Below, one piece after another: positions 17,696 to 27,333 of a stretch of 28,303 bases of DNA (position 1 is the stretch's first letter; every line of letters begins with the position of its first letter). Source of the stretch: Chara braunii (lineage: Eukaryota; Streptophyta; Charophyceae; Charales; Characeae). The DNA lies in the NCBI GenBank assembly GCA_003427395.1, contig BFEA01000002.1:97378-125680 (forward strand). The letters run 5' to 3'. The notes beneath the pieces are model-generated. The model had not been told where the DNA came from. It was given only the letters and a program-made list of their open reading frames with translations, and searched no databases. Made by a program: the position numbers and the translations under genes.

Positions 17696-17863
17696 GTGTC
17701 AAACAAACGTGTGGCGCATCACGTGCGCCGCATAGCGCAGGTGCACATGCGGCACAATTACGAATTAAAATGAAAACAAAAAAATCAAAAGGGCAGGCTG
17801 TTGTAACCAAATGTGTGCCTCCCTTTTAAACCACCAGTATCTCGCTCAGCTATCAAGTGCGAG

Positions 17864-17962
17864 CCTCCTGCTACCGGTAAGCCGAGCCTTGCGGAGCCTA
17901 GAGCTATCGGTAGCGGACTTTGTTTCTTTTTTTTGAAAACCAAAAAAGAAAAAAAAAAGAAA
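17864..17962. repeat. Two small inverted repeats
   Basis: GCTACCGGTA near 17869 faces CTATCGGTAGC near 17903. Next to it GTTTCTTTTTTTT near 17920 faces AAAAAAAAAGAAAC ending at 17963. The second sits exactly where the PHD-finger ORF turns into low-complexity poly-Phe, so it marks inserted sequence. Confidence 0.6.
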
Positions 17963-18429
17963 CGTTTCTTTAAATGACCGTTGATCCATCGATAATCTCG
18001 GGACCTCTCGGTGGCTCGACGCCTGTCGTGCTTAGTGAGATGGTCCGGTGGTTGGCCAGCTAATTTAGCGAATAATATTTTATCCGTCCATACTTCCGCC
18101 CGTCGGTATTTTTTGTTGTATTTGGGGTCGTCCGTTCGGGCGGCCTCGAATCGAACTTCCGTAGGAAGTTTGTTCGTTCTACACAGGGGGCATCTCCATT
18201 CCTTACTGCTTGTTCTGTATCGAACACACGCGTCGTGTGTCCGATTAACACACGTGGCACATTCTACCCAGTCAGTGAATCCAGACTGGAAGGGATAGTA
18301 GTCTACCCCATAAAATCGGGCAATACACGTGCAAAAATAACAAAATTTGTCTAGGAGATTGGCGAGAAAGTCCGAATGAGCGAGGGGAGCAGAATAGGTG
18401 GGAGAGGCAGAAGAAGGTGGGGTTTCCAT
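17962..18429 (-). CDS. PHD-type zinc-finger ORF of the Ty3/gypsy element
   Basis: A true ATG at 18427-18429 opens a frame with about 157 meaningful residues; beyond that the frame runs into poly-Phe from an inserted poly-T hairpin. Cys30/Cys33, Cys57/Cys60, His65/Cys68 and Cys80/Cys83 give the C4HC3 pattern of a PHD finger. It has WVECATC in the middle and the diagnostic WxCPLC at the end (Trp78). PHD fingers bind histone H3 tails in chromatin proteins. The ORF lies 140 nt downstream of the RNase H tether in another frame and points the same way. Its end, YRWINGHLKKRF, resembles the start of a gypsy integrase zinc-binding region, so it may have been the linker between RNase H and integrase. 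The rest of integrase is missing. A separate captured host-gene fragment is the main alternative. Confidence 0.6.
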
Positions 18430-18569
18430 TGTTCCGAGAGAGGGAGAGGAAAAAAAGAAGAGGGAAAGAGAGGAACGCGATTGGGTGCACGTGTCAACTT
18501 AGCCCTTTGGCGGGATCTCCACTTGTCCGTACTAAGGCTTGTTTTTCGGCTTCGGGTCGTGCCACGGGA

Positions 18570-19095
18570 TCACTTCCTCACTCCTGGAGTCCTGGGTACC
18601 TTGTTGGGGCGGTGCAGTCGTGTCAGCCCGCCCGCGTTGCCGTGTCTCTCGTGCTTTCGATGATGAATGTCGAAGTCCATACTCTGCAACGTGGTAGCTC
18701 ATCGCCCGATCGTACACGAGTAATCCTTGGACTTCTTCAATGCCAGCAGCGGTTCGTGATCGGTTACCAACGTGAACTTCCAGCCATATAAGTACGCTCG
18801 GAAGTGACTGATCCCCCATAAGGCTGCGTAGCATTCCCCCGTCGGGGCGAAGTAGTTGCGCTTACATGCAGGCACCGATTTGGACGCATATTCCACCACG
18901 TGTTCGAGGTCGTCTGGTCCTACCCGGGCCAAGATCGCTGAGATTGCCTCGGGCTGCCAATTGGTGATGAGGACAAAGGGTTTTTCCGGGTCCGAACTCA
19001 TAAGGACCGGAGCTGAAATCAAGGTCACCTTGAGTTCTCAGAAAGCCCGATCGCATTGCGGGGTCCAGATCAACGCTGATTTTTTTTCAGCAAAT
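18570..19095 (-). pseudogene. Ty3/gypsy RNase H and tether
   Basis: From about 19085 the frame reads ALIWTPQCDRAF, a TGA, then ELKVTLISAPVL and PFVLITNWQPEAISAIL, the start of the RNase H fold. It continues through VVEYASKSV, PTGECYAALWGI and TLVTDHEPLLALKKSKDY. The Asp expected in the first block is Asn (ITNW, codon 18960-18962), which would remove a metal ligand. A TGA at 18699-18701 stands where the family has Trp (GRWA). The same frame then gives the tether DFDIHHRKHERHGNAGGL to a stop at 18570. RNase H degrades the RNA strand during reverse transcription. Confidence 0.85.
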
Positions 19096-20342
19096 TCGTG
19101 AGTGGTCCGCGATCGCCGCAAACCCCTTGATGAACCTTTGATAGTACGATGCCAAACCCAAAAAAGTACGCACTTGTGTCACGGACGTTGGTAATGGTCC
19201 GTAACCACGTGGCCGACGAAGGAGATCTCGGACCTTCTGAGGCTCCGACTGCAACCCTTGGTCCGTAACCACGTGGCCGACAAAGGAGATCTCGGTGAGG
19301 AAAAACTGACACTTCTCAACAGCCACCTTGAATCCGGCGTCCTTCAGCGCGCGCAAAGTCCATTCGATGTGCTGCACGTGCCCCTCATAGGAACCTGAAT
19401 ACACAAGGATATCATCCATAAAGACAATCACAAAATAATTGATTATGCTCTGCGCCAGCCGCGTTTTTCGCACGAAGTTCTAGAAAGCCATATTCATCGC
19501 GCGCTGAAACGTGGCCGGGGCGTTGCAAATCTCCATCGGGCATCGAACCCATTGCCAAGTCCCTTCGAAAAGAATGAAAGCCATTTTCGGGCGATCCTCT
19601 TTTCGAACAAGGAGATGGTGAAATCCATGTCGAACATCAAACTTGCTAAAAAAACGAGCACTACCAATAACATCCAGCAACTCATCGATCTGGGGGAAGG
19701 GATACACATCCTTAATTGTGATGTCATTCAACTTTCGGTAATCAATGCATAAGCGGATTCCCCTTGCTTTTTTGGCACAATCACCACCGGAAACGACCAT
19801 GGTCCGATGGCGGGTTCGATCCACCCATTAGCTTCGAACTCCTTTATCCTTTGAAATGCGGCCGATCTTCGCGCCGACGAATACCGATAGGGAGTGCAAC
19901 TAATTGGTGAATGATCCCCGGTGAGGATCGCGTGCTCAATCACGTTGGATAACCCAATATCATTATCGTGCATACTCAACACCTCAGCATACCCATGCAA
20001 AACATCAATTAGGGATCTTCGGATCTCTCGGGGGACATAATTGGGTATTGCGATTACAGGGTGATCGGAGATTTCAAGTGGAGTATCGATCCAATCCTTC
20101 CTTCGTGATCGTCTGTTGTCTACGCTGGAAAATATGGAACTACCAGTTCGGACCGAGAAGACGGTGACAATCATCTGTGATTCGGTCGGGCTAATCATCT
20201 CGGTTTCCTTAATTTCGGCATCGGTTTCAAGGTCAGTGGTGCTTTCCGCCACTTTCAATCCTGTTAGCTCGGCCATTTCTTGCATAAGGCTCGGAACATC
20301 GTCTATCGGGGCTTCTGCTTCTAGCTTGATTAGGGCGATCAT
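19087..20342 (-). pseudogene. Ty3/gypsy reverse transcriptase
   Basis: The N-terminal part (20342-19728) includes YSSARRSAAFQRIKEFEANG and GPWSFPVVIVPKKQG. After a frameshift near 19770 come RLCIDYRKLNDITIKDVYPF, FFSKFDVRHGFH (first catalytic Asp) and CNAPATFQRAMN. A stop at 19480-19482 follows. The same frame then gives IVFMDDILVYS (catalytic Asp pair at 19411-19422), FVGHVVTDQG and VRTFLGLASYYQRFI. A 37-bp segment is duplicated with an offset of 64 bp (19195-19231 and 19259-19295), disturbing the connection region. The order of motifs is that of Ty3/gypsy pol; the copy is inactive. Confidence 0.93.
19195..19295. repeat. 37-bp tandem duplication inside RT
   Basis: The segment containing GGTCCGTAACCACGTGGCCG occurs at 19195-19231 and 19259-19295 with one difference. 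The duplicate lies in the RT connection region and changes the frame of one copy. Confidence 0.92.
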
Positions 20343-20660
20343 GGCTCCCTGCGTGAGTAACGATCAAGGTGGGGCGCGCCCTCGTACAAAGTGCGAGCAG
20401 GTTCCAAGAGGTCAGGCATGTCTGAAATCTGCAGGATCGGTTCTCCTAGGAATGACGTGGTGGGAATCCGCTTTTCTGCAGATGCGGGAAAGAATGTCGA
20501 CAGAATATGACTAGGCTCGCCACTTCCTGGGCTCAAATCGAACGTTCGGGTGGTTGCTGGAATTATTCGAAATTTCTTTTTCGTCTCTCAACCGAACATT
20601 TTCAACTAATTGTTCCCATTCTTTTCCGCTAGGTATGTAGTTCATTTCTTCCTCATAATT
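20343..20660 (-). pseudogene. Protease-RT linker
   Basis: Between protease and RT the main frame contains several stops (for example at the codon after KWRA). A second frame (20536-20339) reads PTTSFLGEPILQISDMPDLL and LEPARTLYEGAP, which has the look of the pol linker. The reading probably changed frame here. Confidence 0.55.
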
Positions 20661-21464
20661 TTATTCGTCGCTTTCACCATCATCAGCAAAGTGTTGTTTA
20701 TCGTCTGAGGGTGAATTTTTCGAGATCGGGACTTGGATAATTCCTATCCGGACAATACTAGGATTCTTTTTCGGTGATCGAGTAAAAACCCGTAACGGCA
20801 GCGTTTGAGGCCTCCCTCCAGTGTGCATGAGGACAAATTGTTTAGAATCGACGTGTATTCGCGCACCTACCGCCATCGCCCAGGGCAATCCCAACAGTAC
20901 CGAATAAGAGTGCACATCGACGACTAACGCTTTAACCAGAACGTGGACTCGATCCACTTTGACAACTACGTTCTCAATGATTCCTACTATATTCATAGCT
21001 TCTTCATCGCCCGAGACGTAGTTGTCCTTCCTAGGTAGTGAAAGGATCGAGTTCAATCGGCCCGTTTTTCTCACTGTGTCTAGGGATATAGCTACGACCG
21101 ATGATCCGGTATCGATAAGAGCATTAAACAGTTTACCCCAGACTTTGCAATCACACTCAACACTTTTCCATAGGACCGATCGAACACACACAAAATGATC
21201 TTTTTCCGCGTAAGAGATGGCGACGATTCGTGCCGTTTCAGGTGCGTCAGGTTCAGTCACAGGGGGAGGGTTTGCCTCAACCTCGACATATTTCTTCTTT
21301 AGCATACACTGAACACGCTGATATGTGAAGCGTTTTTTATTCTTCTGACATTGTTGCAGAAGTTTATCATTTGTGACTTCGGATATGGTCAGCAAGTGCC
21401 CTGCTGGGACTAGAACTCGGATGTCCAACTGCTTGAGCGTTTGCAGGACATCGATTTCTCCCAT
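20661..21464 (-). pseudogene. Ty3/gypsy aspartic protease
   Basis: The 267-codon frame contains FNALIDTGSSVVAISLDTV (DTG at residues 118-120), the active-site signature of retropepsins. About 70 residues later it has VLLGLPWAMAVGARIHVD, the conserved LG block near the end of the fold. It is preceded in the same frame by gag: only a TGA (21477-21479) and four codons separate this segment from the nucleocapsid part. The enzyme would cleave the gag-pol polyprotein. The catalytic motif itself is intact. Confidence 0.85.
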
Positions 21465-21476
21465 TTGAAATTGTGG

Positions 21477-21794
21477 TCAAGGTTCTGATCCCCGCTCGAC
21501 CCATTCGAGCTCATCTTTGCCAAGTCGGATTGCTCCGATCAGTCCTGCCAAATGAAGGTACTCGGCAAGATCAACGACATCGGTGGCTTTGGAAGATGAT
21601 CTCGAAGTAGACGCGATGGGGTCGGTCGAAGGCGGTTGTTCGGTAGAGAAGGAAGTGGCTTCCCTTGTGGTTTCCAATACTGCGGCCACCCGACCTTGAT
21701 TCAAGGTCACCGGCGCGGCCGCTGGCGGACATTGATTACGTTTTGGCTGGGGGCATTCACTCGCAAAGTGTCCAGGCTGTTTACAGTTGTAACA
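21477..21794 (-). pseudogene. Gag nucleocapsid, CCHC zinc knuckle
   Basis: CYNCKQPGHFASEC at 21794-21753 is a perfect CX2CX4HX4C knuckle, which binds genomic RNA. It is preceded directly by an in-frame TAA (21795-21797) and followed by a Ser/Thr-rich linker to a TGA at 21477-21479. The upstream gag and the downstream protease share this frame. Confidence 0.88.
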
Positions 21795-21797
21795 TTA

Positions 21798-22859
21798 AAT
21801 CCTCCCCGTTGGATTGACCGCATGAGGGGGAGCGGGAGGAGTTGGTCCAAGTATAGGAGGGGCGGTCAGCAGAGGGCACGAAGCAGGAATGGGGTGGGAA
21901 GGGCTGGAATTTGCTTTTATTAGGTTCCCCATAATTTGTTCCAATCGATCCATCTGGGAAGCCTACATCTTAATCAGATTATTCATCCACTCAGACTGTT
22001 TAGTCGTAGCGGTATAAATCATCTGGGCCAGATGCATGTTAGTGATAGGCACTGATGCAGCATCTTGGGGCATTACTGTATTCACGAGCGCCATCTTGGA
22101 AGGAAGAAGAGGTTTCGAGAGAGGAGGGATCCGGGGTGGGTCCGTCCTGGTAGTCGTGATCAGAACGAGGGTAAAATCATCCCACCGCTCTGAGCCACGA
22201 CTGCCATTTAGCAGCCACATCTTGGATCGTGTCTGAGATTCTTCCTCTCCCTAACTGATATGCTTGCGTGTATCCAGCAGATCCAGTTCAAGGGCTTTAG
22301 CTATGATGACGGGTAGCTGGCTCGTCTTGGGAGGAACCTTTTTCTGCAGTTCTGCTTTCAACACTGGATTGCGGAGATGATCGATAAGCAGATCTCGAGC
22401 AGCGTTTTCTTCCCGTCCGGATTTGTCTAATGCGGTCCGAAATCGATCCACAAAGTCGGGTAAAAGCTCTCCGGGTTTCTGCGGACGGGTTTTTAGTACG
22501 AACCATGCAGCATCTTCGCTGACTGCGTAGAACCTTGCTAGGAACGCCCTATGGAATGTATCCCAATCTACCCATCTATGCCTTCTAAACCAGTCATGTG
22601 CAGTGTTTCCTAGTAGCAGGGTAATGACGCGGGGAAGATCCTCGGCGTCATATCCCTGAGCTTGAATGGCTTCGAGCCATGCCTCTGGATGAGTGTTGTT
22701 GGGATAGAATGGGAAGGTAGCGGGGATGCTTACCATCACATGGGAAGGTGTTCCATTAGCATCGACCATGGGCATCTCTAGTCGAGCTTCGGCGGACCTC
22801 TGTTGAGTGACGGGAGGACTAAGACAGTTAGATCGTTTAGCTGATCTTCCTCTCACCAA
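21798..22859 (-). pseudogene. Ty3/gypsy gag (capsid region)
   Basis: The frame opens at a TTG (22859) after a stop; the first ATGs are at codons 29 and 31, near 22775 and 22769, and are the better start. Residues 58-140 match the retrotransposon gag capsid fold (HPEAWLEAI, WFRRHRWVDWDTFHRAF, KPGELLPDFVDRFR). Stops in the same frame at 22251-22253 (TAA) and 21963-21965 (TAG) interrupt it. The sequence between them reads sensibly (AQMIYTATTKQSEWMNNLI, ASQMDRLEQIMGNLI) up to a Pro-rich stretch before the zinc knuckle. Thus gag decayed by point mutations and not by frameshifts. Confidence 0.87.
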
Positions 22860-22891
22860 CTCGTCTTACTATCGTCAGAGCCAACACATGT

Positions 22892-22905
22892 CGGCTCCGA
22901 TACCA
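22892..22905 (-). promoter_or_regulatory. Primer-binding site (initiator Met tRNA type)
   Basis: The - strand reads TGGTATCGGAGCC directly after the 5' LTR. Plant elements primed by initiator tRNA-Met carry TGGTATCAGAGC, so there is one mismatch in the first 12 positions. Confidence 0.75.
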
Positions 22906-23137
22906 ACCTCACACCCTGCGCAGTCTTTCATTCGGAGTATTTAAATTGTGGAAGGGGCCCCAGAGAGATAGTGAGATGGGGTGTGTCAAGGATTTTTGGA
23001 AAGTTGAGTGTGGGGACACGGACAGAACCGAAATCCCCTGTGCCGGTCCGACTTAGTACTAAGAAGGGGTAGGGTCTGTCACTGCGTGGGTTTTGAGGGG
23101 AAAAAAGGCGCATGCGGGACACACGACGCGGGGAAGT

Positions 23138-23674
23138 TCAATCCAAAAAGTACCGTTGAACTTCCCATCGGGCCGTTGCTCCTCGTTTCGCGTGAAAGGG
23201 GGCAGGTACTACGTGCTTGGTGTCCCGTTTTCGGATCAAATCCCGACGCCGCTCATTACATAACTCAGAATCTGACGTGGAGGGTCTCGGCCGCATGACT
23301 TTTTCCTTATGTTCGTCCTCACTCCGTACTCGGTAGTGAAAGCCTTTTGATTGGTAACACTCGAAGCGACAACAATCGCTGCACAGAGTGTGAGGCCAAT
23401 GGGGCGCCACTGCCGTCCACGGAATGACGATCAACTCATTAAACGGCAATAGCAGCGAATAAGGCAAAAAATGCGTATCAACAATGACAAAACCAGCACC
23501 ACCGAACCCCGAGCACTGAGTTTCGGGAGGGAAATAGTATCGACCGCCGATCTTGGCGACGGCTTCTCGCACGTCCTACTCGCATACACGTGCCCTCTTC
23601 TCGTTGTACGGGAAGGGACGTGGCGGGGATACGGGAGGTCGATGCCCAGTCGGGTTGAGGCCATCAGTCCACAT
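23138..23674 (-). pseudogene. LTR-encoded conserved protein, copy 2 (one stop)
   Basis: This is the homologue of 8874-9407 from the other LTR. It starts at ATG 23672-23674. Codon 33, Trp of the CxWD block, is TAG (23576-23578); the rest is open to the same C-terminus, VQRYFLD. GGRYYFP, FVIVDTHFLPYSLLLPFNEL, IPWTAVAPH, a Cys cluster and the basic tail are all conserved with copy 1. In codons 52-124 I counted 33 differing codons from copy 1, with 22 of them silent. In the element transcript it lies about 230 nt before the PBS and is the first long ORF. Confidence 0.75.
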
Positions 23675-24865
23675 AGCAATCCAATCAGTCGCGAAGTTTG
23701 ACCTCAACCATTCATCATGAGTCTGACAAGCGTAGTGATAGAAAGTACACAACCTATCGATCAGGTTTTTTTGGCGCTAGCTTTTATTCACCTTAGTCAT
23801 GCGAAACAAGGTGAGAACACTCCTCAATTTCCTCAAAAATAGTTCATAGAGAGAGAGAATATTCGCGATGATCTAGCGGTCTCGCTAGGAAGTCTTCACA
23901 AAGAAACCGTGGGGACAGGACTCATACTGGGTGAGACGGGACAATTGATCCACGTGTGCAGGTCGCACGTGGCACCTTTTTTCTTCCGCCTCTCGGGTTT
24001 TGCGTATCGAGGGCAAGCCGCAAATGTCGTGCAGCATAAGGCAGATGGCATGCGCAGTGTATTTCAGGTTAAAGATCCTGGGGTACTCGCCCGCAATCAC
24101 ATCACCAACAGATCTAAACACTCTTGCAAAACATTGTCCCTGCCAACGACTCGACCATGTTCAAGCATTCCATTCGCAACAGCTCTTCGGCCTTATCAAA
24201 GACCAGTCCATCAAACGATAATTTCATCATCCGAGTATTTCCATCTACACTTAAGATCACTTATCACGGAAGGTGCAAAAATGACAGCCATGCATCATTC
24301 AGTTCTCCGTGTGCTCTGCACCCCTGCCCCGTCATCCCATGGCTAATCAAACGCAAGCCCATCAGACAACCATTTCATGACAAGCATACATAGTCATTCA
24401 TGCCATAAAGTAGGTGGGGAGATGAAGTGTGAAATGGATGTGAACAACAAGATATATGAAGATCACGCAAAAATCTGAAGACGAAAATAATTTTCGGCTT
24501 AACTGTCGTTGAGTTGCACTCACACGAAAGAATAAATTTGAGATAAGGAGGCGCATCTGCCGTGAAGTTCCACTATGGCCCCGGGCCATTCATTCATTCA
24601 ACTCCAATCACTTTCCCATGCATGCACTGACGATCCGAGCCGTCGCGAGCCACTTTCCACCACTGTGATCGTCACCCCGTCGACTCAGTCTTGACAAGGC
24701 CTTCTCGGATCCCACAGTCCGTCGTGGTGATCAGGCGCACCACCGGCCAGGCTACAGTCAGCTCGTTGGGACTTTTCGACTCGCACTTAACACATACCAT
24801 CTAGCCACTGCTTCCCGGAAGCTGGCAGACGAGTTGAGAGAGAGATTTGCGGACGCGCTTGCGGA

Positions 24866-24872
24866 ATTTATA
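24866..24872 (-). promoter_or_regulatory. TATA box of the 5' LTR
   Basis: TATAAAT on the - strand within a block conserved in both LTRs. It is about 860 nt from the LTR start and about 1.2 kb upstream of the LTR ORF, a plausible core promoter of the element. Confidence 0.6.
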
Positions 24873-25738
24873 ATTGCGGGGAGGGAGGTAGGTACGAGGG
24901 AGGATGAAGGTTGAGTCGGGGAAGGGTGAGAGAGGACTTGGGGGTAATCGCCCGGCGAAAGCCATGTCGATCCTACTGAGTCCGATTGCAGTCAATCAGA
25001 GTCGTCGCGTAATAGGAGTTTCTCCTTACACGGCGCCTCTCCTAGGCTTGGACGGAGTGAGGGGAGGATCGATCGGGCTCTTGGGCGTAGGACTCAGAGT
25101 GGGAGGAAGAAGGGTGTGCAGGATAGCGTGAAACGGATCCAAGATTCAAATGATCAAGAAAGAGAAAGGGCGCGCGGGGAGCAAGAGAGAGAGAGAGAGG
25201 GAAGAACAGTTATGGAGTGAGTGAGCGCGGGCGTGAAGGGGGCATCGAAGATGGCGAGGGGAGCAGAAAGGGGGAAGCTCGCTTGCATGGCGCCAATCAC
25301 AAGTGCAAAAAGAGGCACCAAAACAGTTACAGATTCCTAAGTCCTATGCTAATTCAAAAATTGAAATCACCATATCCGCGCGTAAAGCAGGCGTGGGAAA
25401 GGCAGTTCTACATCCCTTCGTATTCCCACCAAATTCCCAGAGTTTTCCGCGACGTGATCGAGAACATTCATGCATAAAAAGGACACGTCGGGTTCCGTTT
25501 ATTTCGGAATTTCTAACTACCGGGCCAAATTCCTAGCGCGCTTACTAAAGCGCGCGCCATTCCCATGCATTTCCCAAATTATGAAAACATAATTTCAAGA
25601 ATCAACACGGGTCTCAGCAAGGCATCTTTAATCAAAAACAGAGAGGGGCCTTGTTGGGCCGAGTAAACTTTGGAAAGAAAAAGAGAGAGAAGGGGTCTGG
25701 AACATGGCGCAGACTCAGAAGCTGGTTCGTCACACTCG

Positions 25739-26280
25739 TGGCAAGCCTATGAATCCGACGAGGCCGGCCTCAGACAGAGGTTGTGTGCTCGCTGCTCGGC
25801 CTCGGTCCGGGTTCGTCGAACGAATCCCGCGGCTTGGTACTCGCTGCCTTGTTGGCACTTGGAGCACGAGGTTCGGGGCTAGTAGGGGGCGATCGCGTGC
25901 CAAGGGGCAGCAGTCAGGCAATGAAAGGGCAATACGAGGCGGTAGGGAGGGAATCCCATTTCAAGGATGATGATACCAGGTTCGGCTATGACGTGGGTTA
26001 CGTGTGAGCTGGGGAATTGGGAGGGAAAGGGGATTGCGCTTGAGGCCCGTTCAATGTCCCATTCACAGAACCGTTCTTCCCTTGTCCGATAGGGAAATTT
26101 CAGAGGGTTGGGTCTGGGTCGTGCGAGAAGACAAACGTTCTCCCACTCCCAATGCTCCCGGAATCGCCGGTACCTCATAGTTTTCTGATCCGTTATATGA
26201 AACGGAATTTCGTTATCCATACCGTCGTAAGTTTCGTCATGGGTTCTGGAGGCGGGTCTTGCAGATACGCGTGTGAGCAA
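25739..26280 (-). pseudogene. LTR-encoded conserved protein, copy 3 (truncated)
   Basis: Upstream of codon 62 (about 26097) the sequence is not comparable with copy 1. From there FPY, FCEWDIERA, FPPYRLVLPF and PWHAIAPY follow in order. After an in-frame TAG (25879-25881), homology continues (RTSCSKC, EYQ, GF, RLRP-like LRPASSDS) through a second TAG to ACHE. This is the point where the protein is interrupted by the LTR start of the large element. The deep divergence with the same landmarks retained suggests an old protein family shared between LTR lineages. Confidence 0.7.
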
Positions 26281-26984
26281 CGTCCTTCTTGGTGACGCTT
26301 ACACGTGCATGCAAAAGATCGCGCTCTCAGTCGAATGGACCCGGATCAGATGGCCATTTTCTGACAGGACAGTCATCTAAGTCAGGGAACGATTATGCAT
26401 TGAATCAATTGTTCGCTCCTCGGTTAAGACATACATCCATCAAGACGGCAAAATTTCCCACCGGACTTATTCGTACGACCTCGAAAGAAAATGGGAATGA
26501 GAAATCGATATGTACTCATACATTAAATCCATCCATTTACAAGGAGAACGACATGCATTCCTATTAAGCCAAAAGGGTTGCAAAGATCTAACGCAAGCGC
26601 CCGAGGGGCCGATATGCCCAAATTCTCAATAAGGAGGAGGGAATGAGGGAGAACAGATCAGGTGAATATTTGTAGCCACGCGGGTAAGCGGCGACCCTCA
26701 GGGTCGAGCTTTCTCGGACGGGCGAGAAGTCGGCAAATACACATACATCACGTTACTTCAACCAAACGAATCTTTCATTCCCATCATCATAGCCCAGAGT
26801 GCACAGAAGTCATACGCAGCCGATCATCATACCGAATCCGACAACTCACAGAGAAACAAAGACTCAGATAAAAAAATTAAATCATTCGTCATTCACCAAG
26901 AAGAAAGATAGCCGCGAGCAAAAAGATGGTCGGCGCCAATTGTCAAAATTATATAGAAGAGGGGAGAAAATACACCATCCCGAC

Positions 26985-26991
<7 letters not shown>

Positions 26992-27068
<77 letters not shown>
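26992..27068. repeat. (CT)n microsatellite
   Basis: A pure CT run of about 38 dinucleotides. Confidence 0.97.
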
Positions 27069-27072
<4 letters not shown>

Positions 27073-27326
27073 ACCTCCGATGCAGGCAGTCCGTCGCCCC
27101 GCATCGACACAGAGTTGTCACCCCGCTTGGTCCGAGCATGCAAGCCAAGTTCGCCCGCGCGCCACAGTCCGTCGCGGCCCTTACGTCAAACCCGCAAACT
27201 CGGCACCAGCTCGTCGGATCGCCCAACTCTCTCGTCTACTCACCTTCTGAGCTTACTCGTTAGCCGATCCTCACTGATCGCGCTAACTTCCAAATTCATA
27301 GAGAGCAAACTAATCGTGTTGGCAAA

Positions 27327-27333
27327 ATTTATA
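27327..27333 (-). promoter_or_regulatory. TATA box of the third LTR
   Basis: TATAAAT on the - strand, 1.05 kb upstream of the copy 3 ORF start, the same arrangement as in the other two LTRs. Confidence 0.45.

Larger units (their letters stand above)
8663..25734 (-). mobile_element. Degenerate Ty3/gypsy LTR retrotransposon
   Basis: On the - strand the order is 5' LTR (25734-22906), PBS, gag, protease, RT, RNase H, PHD-finger ORF, inserted repeats, polypurine tract and 3' LTR (11350-8663). Gag-protease-RT-RNase H order with an RT of the RxCIDYRKLND type identifies a Ty3/gypsy element. All domains contain stops or frameshifts, so it cannot move by itself. No integrase catalytic core is visible, and the roughly 6.5 kb between the PHD ORF and the 3' LTR is occupied by other repeats and a gap. 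The two outer flanks do not match as expected for a simple insertion. Confidence 0.88.
22906..25734 (-). repeat. 5' LTR of the Ty3/gypsy element
   Basis: Collinear with 8663-11350. It begins on the - strand with TGTGACGAACCAGC (25734), like the other copy. The inner end differs: after GTGAGGTTG it passes straight into the PBS, whereas the other LTR and the + strand relative continue TGTGCATCACA or CGCGTCACA. It holds the TATA region (24866-24872) and the second copy of the LTR ORF. Confidence 0.85.

Noticed and set aside
11430-17800. Integrase core of the Ty3/gypsy element
   Set aside because: Looked for HHCC and DDE-type motifs on the - strand between the PHD ORF and the 3' LTR and found none; the region is made of other repeats, and the gap could hide at most a small part.
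16637-17829. Long ORFs of 250-317 codons across the gap
   Set aside because: They consist of GA/CT dinucleotide translations (RE or SL repeats) and undetermined bases.
8657-25739. Target-site duplication CTCGT (8657-8661 and 25735-25739)
   Set aside because: The left copy is one base away from the LTR end and lies within the foldback arm. The right flank is an LTR-ORF whose continuation is absent on the left, so the match is probably chance.
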